From positions 1 through 64,000 of the IMG/VR virus record IMGVR_UViG_3300025168_000072: a stretch of 64,000 bases of DNA; one strand, written 5' to 3'. Of the stretch, positions 33,301 to 42,961 are shown piece after piece; position 1 is the first letter of the stretch, and each line of letters opens with the position of its first letter. The DNA is from a virus. A program made the position numbers and the translations under genes. The notes beneath the pieces are model-generated. The model was not told where the DNA came from and did no database searches. It saw only the letters and a program-made list of their open reading frames with translations.

Positions 33301-36300
33301 ATTTCTAACTCTCATCCCTATTTTAACTCCTTCTACAAGGAAATCAGCACCGCTACAAGTGATAACCATATTACCTGCGGCGTAAGATATTGTCGATGTT
33401 GCCGATTCGACAATCGAAGAGTTTAATTTTCCTGAATAGACATACCAAAAGGTTTCGGATGAAGGTTGGTTTGTTCCGACCCCTCTCGATGCTTTTATTT
33501 TACCGAAGCCATAATTTTCAAATTCGGAAATTAGGCTTGTAGAAGGTTTAGTCTCTATGACCGTATCTCCGACTTCTATGGTTCTGTTCAACTCCGCCGA
33601 CCCACCGTTCCACAATCTGTAATTAGGGTGTTGGCTGTATGGCTTTGCGCTGTTGCGTGTGGTAGCCGAACCTTGAACCCAATAGTTATCCATGAGAACG
33701 GGGAACCCGTGATACTCGGTTTCGTAATCTCCGATATTGACTCGACCACCCGCTTCTTGATTTATTGTTCCACCGTTAATAAAAGTATTAAGGTTAAAGA
33801 ACTTAGAGCAATCGTAGACAACAAGACTGCCGCCTGTATTTTCCCAAGAGCGAAGAACCGATTCAGTATTCTCCGCTTGTAAAACAATAAAAGATGGGTA
33901 GTTCGTATACGCTATGTCTACTGTGTGGTCTGTTGCTATCACGACAAGACTATTAGCCCCACTTACATTTTCAACAAAAGAAACCGTGTGTTGTGTGTTG
34001 TAAACACCACAACCGCCGATGAGTATTTTGTCGCCAACAGAAGGAACATCGGCGTCATCGGTATAAAAATAAGCCTTACCTGTGTAAGCACCCGATTGAT
34101 AACTTGCTATAATAGGGCCGTGAATTGCACCGCTAACATTTACTATTAACTTTGCACCCGCAGTTCCGAGAGGTAAAGAATACGGTATTCCTGTCGAGGG
34201 GTCTACCTCCGAATCCAATTCCCACATATCCAAATCACTACCAACCTTTAAGTCGGTAAAGTCAGTAAAGGAACCGTCATCTTCGTATTGGTCGGTGAAA
34301 GCGATAGAGACATTGTAATTTTCGGCAACGGGCTTCATCAATCCAACATTCTTCTTACCGAATCCTCCGCTTGCGTCGGCATCTCCGTTGTTTCGCATGT
34401 CGGCCCATTGTAGCCAAAGGTGTTTGTAATCTTCTTTTACATCTAAAATATACATGGTCGAGTCATCTATGTGGTCTTTGGATAACCCGCTTACGCCAAC
34501 TATGACGCTTTGTGAATCGAGAAAACCTGTGTAAGTAAATGTGTCTACAAAACCATCAGCGTCTACAATCTGTCCGACTCCTGAACTGCCGGTCATCGAA
34601 CCGGTATAGGCAATCTGTGTTGCCGACGCTGTTATCGCGCCGTCGGTGAGCAAAGAATCTTTAGGGTTAGATTCGTAAATCGCGAAATGTTTTCGGAACC
34701 AAGGGGAGTCGGCCAATTGTCTCATCCAAACCGCATGTGCTGTTTTCATTTTCAGGTCTATTGCCGCCGGTCTTGCGTAGCCTGTGTCAATACTGAACTC
34801 CATAGCCTGTGTTACGAAGGGGAAGGCGGAGGCAACGGGAATAGCGTAATCTACCATAACATAATATTTTGAATTTGTGCCTCCGGCTGGCCCGTATGCA
34901 ATAGTTCCCATTACTTTGAACGAACCGTTGATGAAACTACTGTTACCTTTTTCGGCCACTGTCAAGTAATCCCCGACCTTCAAAGTAGAACCGTCGGCCC
35001 TAGTCGGGGCAATATTAAATCGGTAAAGGAGATAACCAATAAATTGAGCCGTTCCGCCATGCGCTGTGCTTCTTGGGTCGTAGCACCCATAACCTTCTAA
35101 ATTAGCCGTTGTGTTTTTTGCATAAGTAACTCCGGGTAGAACAATCGCTTGAACGCTTGTTGTAACAAGACCATCACTACTGAAAAAACCTGCCGATGCC
35201 GTGTTGCTCGCAGTAGTGCAAGCACCACTCGCCAATGTTCCGGCAGTTACATTATGACTGTCGCTATTCATAACGGTAAAAGTATCTCCGTCGGAGTAAC
35301 CGGTTCCGTTTTGTTCCATGATGGCTTCACAAACCGTTCCCGTCGGGTTGTTGAAACCTTTAATCTTGTAACCCAACCATTCATTCTCAATGTCATTTGG
35401 CCCCCGTTCATCTTCGTTATTATACATCTGTATCGGGTGCGCTGTATTTAGACGCATCCTTTGTTGGTGTAGTTCTTTGTATGATGTTCCTGATTCAAAA
35501 CCAATAGTGGGGAGGCCCGACAATAACCTCGCCGCACCCATAAACAAGGAATCTTCTAAATCCGATACTTCACTTCGGCGGGCCAAAACTATATCGCCTT
35601 CACTCATGCCAACTTGACCCATCTCCCAAGATGCTATCTGTCGGTCAAGGAGTGAGAGTGAATCTCTTGCACTGATATTTATTTCTCTTGTTCTTCTATT
35701 TGCATTTTGTCTTACGCTTATTTTATCTATGACCCCATTCCATAGTGGTCTGTGGATATTACCACTAAACATCAAAAGTCGCCAATCACTAACAGCATCA
35801 TTTGTAAACCAAGGAGTAAGGTTTTGTTCTGTGTCGTCATCTAATACAACTATGCTTGCTTGGCTAATACCGTTTGTTTGCATATTACAATCCCACTTAT
35901 CAACGGGGGCAGGTAACGCTGTTCCGTCGGGCATGTCGGTAAGAGGTCGATAGAGAGCCACGCGGTCAATCATTGTATCTACCAAACACTTGTTGTAGTT
36001 TGCGTGGTTTGGTTCCACAAACAATTCCCATCCTCTCATTTCTTCTTGATTGAAAGCGGCGGAGGTTTGAGTGTTATTGTTAAGGGTATATCCACCACTG
36101 TATGAACCGGCGGCTGAATTGGTTGCTGTAACTTCTGTTCCGTTGTGGTAAACTTTGAACTTGTTTGACCCTATGAATTTGAAGTCAAAATCTTGCCAAG
36201 CCTGTGCCGCCGCCGCTTCCAAATCAGGGTTGCCTTCTTGTCGTTCCGCATCCCATAGAGTGTGATAGTATTGGTAAATGCCCGAAAGTCCCGCACCGTC

Positions 36301-37338
36301 ATGGGGAGTAAAAGCCCACTCAATAGCGGCTGTTCCTCCGCCTGAACCTGTTGTTCCAAAAGTGGTGTTTTCGGGGAATCCAATTTTAAGGGTATATTTA
36401 ACTTGGGCCGAAGTGTCTATAAGTTTCGTCTGTCCGTTTGGGGGTGCTGAACCGGTATACATCCCCTTCATAGCGTGGGTTGCCATGCGTAAAGTGAAGT
36501 AGTCTCCGGTAGAGCGAGAGTTAAGTGGATTAGAATACGCTATAACGGGTCTGTAAGCACCCGCAGGGCCAACATTGTTTAATTGGTGGGCTGTGGAGTC
36601 TGCAAGGTAAGTCGTAACGCATAAGAAGGGTTTTCCGGCGAGACTTTTAATTGGTTGAAAGTGGCGTTCAGGATAATCGGCATGGGTTGTAGCCGAACCA
36701 TCCGACGCATTGTAAGCACCGGCTTGTAATCTCTCCCCCATCCAAACTCCGGTCATGTGAGCATACTGCATAAAATTAGGTTGCGTTCCGGTGATATTTC
36801 CCGCTTCGCCCGATTCGTATGATTTGCCGTTAAAAGCATAATGACTGTCTCTACCAAACGAAGCGTCGGTGTCTCCGCCCGGTAGATAATATTTTGCGCT
36901 TGAATCCGAGGATGAAGAAATAATCATGTAAGTGTCGTCGGTAGATGCTGTGTTGTGTGGTGTATCGTCAAAGCGTAGTCTGTTAGGATGTGCAAGTGTA
37001 GATGGGTATTGTAATTGAGAACGACCGGCCCATGTAGCACCTTTGCCTAATCGGATGTGGTCGAAGGTAGCCCAACGGTGAACCCCGTCGTTGCTCAAAA
37101 GGTAATTGGTGCTACTCGAAAATTCGGTCGTCGAGGCGCGGTCGCGCATCGACCAACGGTAGCGAGGATTGAGTGTCGCTTCACCATTCATGGTGTTGCC
37201 ATGATGTGTTTTATCGGCATCATAAGAACTGTCGGTAGACGGGGCGTTCTCGTCGTCAGTTATGACGCGTGAACCCAAAAAGTCTTCATAATATCCGGCA
37301 AGCCAAAAACCGTATTTACTTGTTGCTGTTCTAACCAT
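30349..37338 (-). CDS. Giant tail hub/tip protein
   Basis: About 2,329 residues, the last and largest gene of the virion operon. It follows the tape measure, the usual place for baseplate hub and receptor-binding proteins. Near residues 500-580, LLMFSGNIHRPLWNGVIDKI and INISARDSLSLLDRQIASW resemble the LysM/gpD-type hub fold; the segment around 300-480 looks like a LamG-type jelly roll. A Gly/Pro-rich linker (GGGGGGGTTPPIPKPDVPP, near residue 2,065) separates a C-terminal beta-rich head that probably binds the host. GTG at 37347 is an alternative start. Confidence 0.75.
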   Translation of the reverse strand: MVRTATSKYGFWLAGYYEDFLGSRVITDDENAPSTDSSYDADKTHHGNTMNGEATLNPRYRWSMRDRASTTEFSSSTNYLLSNDGVHRWATFDHIRLGKGATWAGRSQLQYPSTLAHPNRLRFDDTPHNTASTDDTYMIISSSSDSSAKYYLPGGDTDASFGRDSHYAFNGKSYESGEAGNITGTQPNFMQYAHMTGVWMGERLQAGAYNASDGSATTHADYPERHFQPIKSLAGKPFLCVTTYLADSTAHQLNNVGPAGAYRPVIAYSNPLNSRSTGDYFTLRMATHAMKGMYTGSAPPNGQTKLIDTSAQVKYTLKIGFPENTTFGTTGSGGGTAAIEWAFTPHDGAGLSGIYQYYHTLWDAERQEGNPDLEAAAAQAWQDFDFKFIGSNKFKVYHNGTEVTATNSAAGSYSGGYTLNNNTQTSAAFNQEEMRGWELFVEPNHANYNKCLVDTMIDRVALYRPLTDMPDGTALPAPVDKWDCNMQTNGISQASIVVLDDDTEQNLTPWFTNDAVSDWRLLMFSGNIHRPLWNGVIDKISVRQNANRRTREINISARDSLSLLDRQIASWEMGQVGMSEGDIVLARRSEVSDLEDSLFMGAARLLSGLPTIGFESGTSYKELHQQRMRLNTAHPIQMYNNEDERGPNDIENEWLGYKIKGFNNPTGTVCEAIMEQNGTGYSDGDTFTVMNSDSHNVTAGTLASGACTTASNTASAGFFSSDGLVTTSVQAIVLPGVTYAKNTTANLEGYGCYDPRSTAHGGTAQFIGYLLYRFNIAPTRADGSTLKVGDYLTVAEKGNSSFINGSFKVMGTIAYGPAGGTNSKYYVMVDYAIPVASAFPFVTQAMEFSIDTGYARPAAIDLKMKTAHAVWMRQLADSPWFRKHFAIYESNPKDSLLTDGAITASATQIAYTGSMTGSSGVGQIVDADGFVDTFTYTGFLDSQSVIVGVSGLSKDHIDDSTMYILDVKEDYKHLWLQWADMRNNGDADASGGFGKKNVGLMKPVAENYNVSIAFTDQYEDDGSFTDFTDLKVGSDLDMWELDSEVDPSTGIPYSLPLGTAGAKLIVNVSGAIHGPIIASYQSGAYTGKAYFYTDDADVPSVGDKILIGGCGVYNTQHTVSFVENVSGANSLVVIATDHTVDIAYTNYPSFIVLQAENTESVLRSWENTGGSLVVYDCSKFFNLNTFINGGTINQEAGGRVNIGDYETEYHGFPVLMDNYWVQGSATTRNSAKPYSQHPNYRLWNGGSAELNRTIEVGDTVIETKPSTSLISEFENYGFGKIKASRGVGTNQPSSETFWYVYSGKLNSSIVESATSTISYAAGNMVITCSGADFLVEGVKIGMRVRNVTQKWVAQITAVTATTLTITGANIANETGGTTQTVASGNTISIPEQLFGVYLEPDTGRNWVSYPTLAEEYLEELMMNDVIKAQGISLEIALNAASQQNASGAYDQVVIVASVSPRYSLRFLMKVDGFVTSPNIGTYWFSDKMRFLWSFMLSNTWLAQAATPCWYDIGSVPLSNNMTTDGGNTNHDSFGSAADMRGGKSIFSIIKQTNESTGFGYYNSLRLPMTYQIGRDNKLEVRPSYNSGEVVNRDILSVSSLDAEMGSHITNVRVYYNNGISFTDFPTPTLNQTYRWKIIEMPEVTNEPEAEAVAKEEYFKTKKKSISIAGNVLKDTTFTDKMLDQGRYGYVADTYRHTERGVVGNTIFNVSNNDVHAPSVDYNGVWCAVNGIMFCGTQNALDGHMGTDGSDEFNRDRYGAGITAQGTNAAQVVTYDNNFYWWGANSLAHAVQIVHIPTKTPVTSMTANADDLRIWIALKDGQSGTDIENAEFTVGLSNPVFVQDPQPEFATDYSTTAQFSPSMEVASVVTTTVDVKRNGFYEIAIPSTYWTSQSGSERIVISVNVDYLKDILRHRCGDPTASGILHNAHHINTATGVTNFSATNANSLFPLGLRQYANMTGAFDYRNAWYCPRVNIVPDIRWRPGTTVAFTDSGLGLSSEALSIQKINWSATGSSTESVQLSLERDQTKDEGGLSSFLYPTVSRGRGSPVVGGGGGGGTTPPIPKPDVPPSTGGGTGGGTGTPYTPPSSGPIGSTPFSPSQIEGGRFTQVGGGAFSNSVSGNMLASGIHAKVSGRMDFLENGVSDASFGLLGQARSAPPMNTQRSVEGIGDTSFAASATSTMSGEGMVFSGIVDPESSNRPTQSHSISVRVPDDVSDEIITIDCSYSLGGNVESRAILTVSAKCEETGNSISRTVTFGGDEEKQSMALLSGNLNGAETGGNNITITLTRTSGSGDDNASYSSLVLHNTRINFQRYSMKGMSTSSQGFNPY

Positions 37339-37362
37339 TTTCTTCACTCTCTATTACTATAC

Positions 37363-40300
37363 TTAGAAGCCTACATTTGTGCCGCCCTTGATGTTTAGGC
37401 CATTACTGTTTAACTGTGCGATTACTTGTCCGGTAATCTCTCTTGCGGCGGCGGTTGTCGTCATGCCGTTAAAGGTGTTTGTCATTATGACTTCGGTTGT
37501 GTTTATGAGCGTTTCTACACCCTTGTTCACTACCTGTTTCACCATGTCTCCGGTTAGGTTGCCCTTAGACATACCGAAGAACATTTCTTCTCTCTCGCTG
37601 TTGAACTCAAAAATTGCTTCTTTGGCCGCTTCGATAGGGCCGATGAAGTTATCCATAGCCCCCGCCGCATCTTCAAAAATAGCCCCGAAGTCTTGTCCTG
37701 ATTCTTCGGCAAACTTCTCCAAATCGCTTAAAAAGTCTGTAAAGTCATCGGCGTTTTTTGCTATGTCGGCAACCGCACCTCGGTATTCTTCAGGTATTTT
37801 TTGCATAACTGCGGAGACATTGGCTTCTGCATCGGCAACCATATCTTCTTGACCTACTCTCATTGCATATACATTATCCCTAAACCACTTTCCACCGAGC
37901 ATACCTTTTGTTTGGTCTACTCGCACTCCCGCGACATAAGCATACCCTTTATCGGTTTTTGCGGCATCGGAGGCGGCTTCGGCGGCTTTCAACTCTTGTC
38001 CTAAATTGAACATATTTTGTGCCGCCGCTTCATCTTTGAGTAAACCTCTTGAAGATTCAAGATTCATAATGTCTAACAAAATTGTTTTTTCTCCGTTGTA
38101 TAGGTCTAATCGCGCTTGAAGAACTTTCTTGTTTGTATCGTCGGTTGAGTTTGCTAATTCCTTTTCCGTAGCGAGGATGTTTGAGTTAAGACTTGATACA
38201 TTGGATGCTATTGTCGCCGCATCTTTACCCGCCATTCGACTTTGTGCATCTTCGTATTGTTCGGCTGTGTAACTTACTGCCATGCCAAAATCTTCAATTG
38301 CATCTGTGGCTTCATTGTAATTGTCTTTCGAGGCCCACATAGCCGCCGCTATTACCGCAGTTACCGCAAGTAAAGCGAGGTTTGCTTTGGTAAGTAATTT
38401 TTGGCTCATGGTTAATTTTTTGGTAGCCACATTAGCCCCCTCCGTCGTTGCCGCTAATGTAGCCGTTGCACCGGCCATTGTTAGCATTTGAACTGTTGCG
38501 GGAATCATACTTGCGGTCATAAGAACTGCGGATAGTTTTGCCGCATCTTCGTTATCGCTAAGCATACTTAGTAGCATTGATACACCACCTAAAGCACCAG
38601 ACAATTTCATCATACTCATATTAGACTGCATACTCGAAGAGACTAAGGCTTTGTTCGCTTGGTCTACCCCCATGATAACATTTCGGAACGCGGGCATAAG
38701 GGCGAGCAACCGCATAATATGACTCTCTTCTAATCCTAATTCTTGAGACAAGCGTTTGGATGTTTGAGTCATTGCGTCAGTAACTACTTTGTTCTGTTGT
38801 TGAGCGTTTGTTTTCATATTCAAAGCCGCCGCCGCTTGCGTATGCCCCTGTTGAAGAATCTTTTGAACATTGTTTTCTTGTGTGAAGGAAGATGACGCCC
38901 TCAAGGAAAGCAAAATCTCTTGGCCCTTAGCACCTAAAGCCTGTTTAGAAATATCTAATTTTGCCTTTGCCGCCTTTACTTCATTACCCTCAAGAATGGC
39001 TGTGTGCTTCTTTTGATTAGCAATGTTTATTTCCGTTCTTTCTATGGCTTTTCCCAATTTAACTATTCGGTCGTTGTCGGCAATTTCTTGTTTTTCGAGC
39101 GAGGCTTGAACTTTTTTAGAGTTTAAAACACCTTTATGAATATGCCCTGCTTTGGTTGTTATTCTTGCCTTTGCTTGTTCTGTGGTTAAACCTTGTTCCT
39201 CTAAAGCCTTGATAACTCTTTTTTCTTGAGTTATCTCTTTAAGTTTCGCCAATTCTTTTTCATTTGCCTCTAAGTTTGCTTTGCCGGTTTTACCAATATA
39301 TCGTGCCGGACTATTCCCGGTCGCTTCAAGTTCAATTGCTTTTTGTCGTATGTGTAATTGTCGCGCTAATTCAATTTGCGCGAGTTTATGCTTCTGTTGA
39401 ATAAGGTCTAAGTTCCCTTTTTCTCTACTTGTGAGAATCGCCAACTGTTGTGCAATCGTCAATTCCTCTTCTCTTAACTGCATTTGTATAATTAACTGCT
39501 TTGTAATCATGTCTTCTTTACCTAATTCGGTATCTAACATAGCCATGCTTATCGCGCTTTGATTGTTTTTTTGCCCGTATGCGTTTGCACGAACAATTTC
39601 TTCACCTGAAATAGCGCGAGTCAAAGCCTGTTGCGTTCTCAAAGAAACATTTAGACTCATCATGTTGAGGTTTGCTTCGACAAGGGGAGAGAATATTTTA
39701 CCAAACTCGTTTATCGCCGCACCAAGACCCATTAGGCTTCCAACAGCACCTATTTCTTCGCCCAAATCAGCCATAGCATTCGACAAAAGACCCATTTCTT
39801 TTCTTGCGAAAATAACACCCGGAACAAAGTGATTTCCTAATCGAGCATTGGCATTATTTAATGCGGCCTCTACTTGAGTTAATTGAAATGCTTGGTCTTC
39901 ATACCGTCGGTTCAATTCTTCTTGGGCTGTGTCTAATCTTTGAGCCGCTTGTGTTGATAACTCGGTTGCTCGCTCGTAGTTATCTATCAATTTGATAGCA
40001 CGAACATAGTGGTCGTTACCTGCGATAGCCTGAGCGATTCGCATTTTTTCGGCATCGTTGTATATGATTGTAGAATTGTTAATGTCTCCGAGAATAGCCT
40101 CCATAGACCGCATTTGACCGTTTGAATCTTTTACGGCTATACCGTATTTTGCTAATTCGGTCGCCGCACCGCTTGTATCAGCACCAAGACGGGCATACAT
40201 CATACGAAGCGCACGACCGGCCTTTCCTTGTTCTTCACCGGCTTCAATTAGGGTTGCCGACATAGCGGCCATGAACTGTGTGCTTTCACCGGCCAACTGC

Positions 40301-41010
40301 GCCGAAGAAGCATACTGATTCATAACATAAGTAATTTGAGACATGGTGGCGGCGGAACGGTTTTCAATGGTGTTCAACTCATCCATCAATTTGACGCTGT
40401 TCGCTCGAACAAGATTTGCTTTTTCGTCTTCGCTCAATCGCGCTACTTGAGAAGAAGTCAATTCACCATACATGAAGTTAGTCTGTTGTTGTAAAGAGAT
40501 AAGACGCTTCATAGCATCTTCTGTTCCCATACCACCAATTAGACCGAACTCAATACCTGTTTGGGTAGCGGCGGCTACACCTGCCCCACCACCAACAATG
40601 GCCGACAACTGCGCCATACGCGCACCTGCGTTCAATGCTTGGTCGGCAGTAAAACCTGCGGCCAAACCAATTCTTTCGATAGCACCGGCAACCTCATCTC
40701 CACCGGCAAAGTTAGCGAACTTTTCAAACTCTAATCGGGCTTCGGCAATCTCTCTCGACAAGGGAACGGTAGCGTCTATAACCGCAGTCATTTGTTCGCT
40801 AACCGCCGCCGCCGATTCTTGAATACCTGATAGACCGTCAAGCATAAGTGATTGTAAAACAGTAACCTTAGCCTCGGCATCAGCAATCAATCGCGTAGCC
40901 TGAAAGGAACCTACAACATCGAAGAAAACCTGTGATGCACCGGCACGAAGCACGACCATAGCGAGAGCCGCTACGACAAAGGGGATTATTTCAAAAATAA
41001 GTTCAAGCAA
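37363..41010 (-). CDS. Tail tape measure protein
   Basis: 1,215 residues, Ala/Gln-rich and mostly helical. It has a hydrophobic N-terminus, a TP901-type core (AATQTGIEFGLIGGMGTEDA, residues near 150; ESTQFMAAMSATLIEAGEEQ), long coiled coil and several hydrophobic segments (LLTKANLALLAVTAVIAAAM near 855). It sets tail length and helps DNA delivery. The start is TTG at 41010 with GAGGGG 7 nt upstream; an in-frame stop excludes a longer form. Preceded by the frameshifted chaperone genes, as expected. Confidence 0.85.
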   Translation of the reverse strand: MLELIFEIIPFVVAALAMVVLRAGASQVFFDVVGSFQATRLIADAEAKVTVLQSLMLDGLSGIQESAAAVSEQMTAVIDATVPLSREIAEARLEFEKFANFAGGDEVAGAIERIGLAAGFTADQALNAGARMAQLSAIVGGGAGVAAATQTGIEFGLIGGMGTEDAMKRLISLQQQTNFMYGELTSSQVARLSEDEKANLVRANSVKLMDELNTIENRSAATMSQITYVMNQYASSAQLAGESTQFMAAMSATLIEAGEEQGKAGRALRMMYARLGADTSGAATELAKYGIAVKDSNGQMRSMEAILGDINNSTIIYNDAEKMRIAQAIAGNDHYVRAIKLIDNYERATELSTQAAQRLDTAQEELNRRYEDQAFQLTQVEAALNNANARLGNHFVPGVIFARKEMGLLSNAMADLGEEIGAVGSLMGLGAAINEFGKIFSPLVEANLNMMSLNVSLRTQQALTRAISGEEIVRANAYGQKNNQSAISMAMLDTELGKEDMITKQLIIQMQLREEELTIAQQLAILTSREKGNLDLIQQKHKLAQIELARQLHIRQKAIELEATGNSPARYIGKTGKANLEANEKELAKLKEITQEKRVIKALEEQGLTTEQAKARITTKAGHIHKGVLNSKKVQASLEKQEIADNDRIVKLGKAIERTEINIANQKKHTAILEGNEVKAAKAKLDISKQALGAKGQEILLSLRASSSFTQENNVQKILQQGHTQAAAALNMKTNAQQQNKVVTDAMTQTSKRLSQELGLEESHIMRLLALMPAFRNVIMGVDQANKALVSSSMQSNMSMMKLSGALGGVSMLLSMLSDNEDAAKLSAVLMTASMIPATVQMLTMAGATATLAATTEGANVATKKLTMSQKLLTKANLALLAVTAVIAAAMWASKDNYNEATDAIEDFGMAVSYTAEQYEDAQSRMAGKDAATIASNVSSLNSNILATEKELANSTDDTNKKVLQARLDLYNGEKTILLDIMNLESSRGLLKDEAAAQNMFNLGQELKAAEAASDAAKTDKGYAYVAGVRVDQTKGMLGGKWFRDNVYAMRVGQEDMVADAEANVSAVMQKIPEEYRGAVADIAKNADDFTDFLSDLEKFAEESGQDFGAIFEDAAGAMDNFIGPIEAAKEAIFEFNSEREEMFFGMSKGNLTGDMVKQVVNKGVETLINTTEVIMTNTFNGMTTTAAAREITGQVIAQLNSNGLNIKGGTNVGF

Positions 41011-41030
41011 TCGTCATCCCCTCTACTGCA

Positions 41031-41303
41031 CTACTCTTGCTTAGACATAGGAACACCTAAGCCCCTAAGCATGTTTAGCCCGTCGTTGTCGTTTAATAAT
41101 TCCCGATTTGATATACGCTGTTTACGGCGAGCCGCCGCACTATTACCATCCATTTTCTTTTTGCTGTCGGATGTTGCTTTCTCGATTCTTTCGCTCATCT
41201 CCATAGCGACTAATAAATCCATACTTAACATTTCTTGACCGCCTTCGCAATCGTATCTGTCCCACAAATCCGAGGGTAGCGTTCCTTTATACGCCATGCA
41301 CAA
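41031..41303 (-). CDS. Tail assembly chaperone, C-terminal part (gpT-like, frameshift product)
   Basis: 90 residues, charged (DSKKKMDGNSAAARRKQRIS). It lies between the gpG-like gene and the tape measure. The frame is open back to the slippery site at 41330-41336, so it is most likely made as a -1 fusion to the upstream protein (about 214 residues in total) rather than on its own; an ATG at 41297 could also serve. Confidence 0.7.
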   Translation of the reverse strand: MCMAYKGTLPSDLWDRYDCEGGQEMLSMDLLVAMEMSERIEKATSDSKKKMDGNSAAARRKQRISNRELLNDNDGLNMLRGLGVPMSKQE

Positions 41304-41311
41304 TGTTGGTG

Positions 41312-41674
41312 CTACTCGGAAGAAGGTTCCAAAGGGAGGCCACCTTCAGGGTCATCTCCCCGAACAAACCCAAGAATCATTCTCAATTCTTCACCTGTCA
41401 AATCATCAATGTCAAAGTCCTTTGGTCGGACAATACTCTTAGGAACCCACTCACGGATTTGGTTTTCCATACCGCAACCGGCTTCTTCTAAAGCCTCGGC
41501 AAATTCTGTTTGTTGTTCGTCAGTCCACTCGGATGTGTCTAATCCAAAGTGCGAGAACTTGCGAAATGTTTTCGCTTGGAGGTTCTCAATTTTCAATTTT
41601 GACATCCCACCGGCTTGTCGCACAATGAGTTTAGTTCCGTCGTCTAATTCAAATTCTTTTGTTAATACAGGCAT
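41312..41674 (-). CDS. Tail assembly chaperone (gpG-like)
   Basis: 120 residues, acidic, ending GGLPLEPSSE. Position after the tail tube and before the tape measure, and the overlap with a -1 open frame, identify it as the lambda gpG equivalent that escorts the tape measure during tail assembly. GTG at 41683 is an alternative start. Confidence 0.75.
   Translation of the reverse strand: MPVLTKEFELDDGTKLIVRQAGGMSKLKIENLQAKTFRKFSHFGLDTSEWTDEQQTEFAEALEEAGCGMENQIREWVPKSIVRPKDFDIDDLTGEELRMILGFVRGDDPEGGLPLEPSSE
41330..41336 (-). other. Programmed -1 ribosomal frameshift site CCCTTTG
   Basis: On the minus strand the codons are C CCT TTG (frame 0), a perfect X_XXY_YYZ heptamer 5 codons before the gpG stop (TAG at 41312-41314). 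Slipping to CCC TTT G joins a frame that is open to 41031. Same logic as the G/GT pair of lambda and most tailed phages. Confidence 0.75.
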
Positions 41675-41717
41675 TTTCTTCACTTCTTTTCTATTTCCTT
41701 TTAGGGGAATACTATAC

Positions 41718-41912
41718 TTATGCTATAATGGCAACAACCGTTAAAGTTATGTCGTTGCTATCCTTTTTTCTTGTTGTATCACATGAAATGATAATATCAT
41801 CATTTGCTATGGCGGCTCTAAAAGCCGTTTGGACTTCGGCGGCTGTTCCGGTGAACTGCAAGACATCAAGAGTAGTCTTATCAGCGATAACCGTTCCACC
41901 GTTATTTGCCAT
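41718..41912 (-). CDS. Small virion-operon protein
   Basis: 64 residues, beta-rich (ALDVLQFTG-like strands, ending DITLTVVAIIA). It sits between the tail tube and the tail chaperone. Function unknown; size and position would fit a minor tail component. Confidence 0.5.
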   Translation of the reverse strand: MANNGGTVIADKTTLDVLQFTGTAAEVQTAFRAAIANDDIIISCDTTRKKDSNDITLTVVAIIA

Positions 41913-41923
41913 ATTAAATCACC

Positions 41924-42910
41924 TTAATATGCGGAACTCTTTGTTGTTTGGAGGGTGCAATCCATCATCTTGTTATCGTTGCTTGAGTAAAGAGCAACAA
42001 AAGGAACAGACATTGTTTGTGTGTCTCGGCCTGAAACATTTGCGTCGGGTGCTTCAAATCGAATCTTGTAAAAGTTAAAGGTAAGGATGTCGGCAACTGA
42101 TTCATTACCGAATTGAACCTTCATTTCTATACCGCTACCGGACAACTCAAGACCATCAGCCGCAATCAAAGTTCCATAGTTAGGGTTGCTTGCACCTGCA
42201 CCGTCGTGTAGAATACGGTTGAACTCGATTGTTCCGCTAATCTCACGGCGTTGTGAAGGAGGTTGTCGGATGTATGTTGCATCTCCAAGACCGCAAGCGT
42301 TGTCGGTGTCGCTGTTCATGTTAATGTCGAAAGAGATTGACTTAACAGCGTTTGATGCGGTTGAGTCTGCATTAAAGAAAATCTTAGCGTCGGAAAAGTA
42401 AAGTGCGTTAAGACCATCGGCAAAAGAAGCGGTAAGTGTTCCAATTGCCGCAGTAGAGGCTTCCGCTTTACCAACAACGGATGCGGAAACCATGGCGTAT
42501 TCGTTGATGTTTGCGCTTACTGAAAGTGAGTCTACAACACATCCTTTGTAGTAGTGTTCTTTGGTTTCTCGACCAATGCAAATAGTAAACGAAGGGATAG
42601 TTCCGGCTTCTGTGTAAACATGGGGATAAAGACCGCCTGAAATGCTACCTGTTGTATCTGTCGGGAAAAGACCAAGAAGTAATTGTCCTGTAAAATTGTC
42701 GTTAATCATAGCGAGGTTAAAATCGCCGCCGGAGTATTCCTTTCCGGTTACTGCTTTAGAAGCACCGTATCGGGATAAATCGTCGCGAGTCATAACATCA
42801 TATTGATGCTTAATTGACTCGTCATCAACTTCACCGTAATAGTAAGTAGAGCCGGTCGTTCCGTATGCGGATTCTTTATTGATGGCGACAAATCGGTTTA
42901 CAAAAGACAT
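41924..42910 (-). CDS. Major tail tube protein
   Basis: 328 residues. FVAINKESAYGTTGSTYYYG at the start, GRETKEHYYKGCVVDSLSVS in the middle and a beta-rich C-terminus match phage tail tube proteins of the lambda-V/phi type with an added domain. Position between the tail terminator candidate and the tail chaperone supports this. It polymerises into the tube through which DNA passes. Confidence 0.8.
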   Translation of the reverse strand: MSFVNRFVAINKESAYGTTGSTYYYGEVDDESIKHQYDVMTRDDLSRYGASKAVTGKEYSGGDFNLAMINDNFTGQLLLGLFPTDTTGSISGGLYPHVYTEAGTIPSFTICIGRETKEHYYKGCVVDSLSVSANINEYAMVSASVVGKAEASTAAIGTLTASFADGLNALYFSDAKIFFNADSTASNAVKSISFDINMNSDTDNACGLGDATYIRQPPSQRREISGTIEFNRILHDGAGASNPNYGTLIAADGLELSGSGIEMKVQFGNESVADILTFNFYKIRFEAPDANVSGRDTQTMSVPFVALYSSNDNKMMDCTLQTTKSSAY

Positions 42911-42961
42911 ACATAATCACCTTTATGGCTAAACCACCCATCAATTGACACTTAAAGGTTA

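Noticed and set aside
41031-41303. Independent small gene between tail chaperone and tape measure
   Set aside because: The perfect slippery heptamer with an open -1 frame makes the fusion product the better explanation, although internal initiation at 41297 cannot be ruled out.
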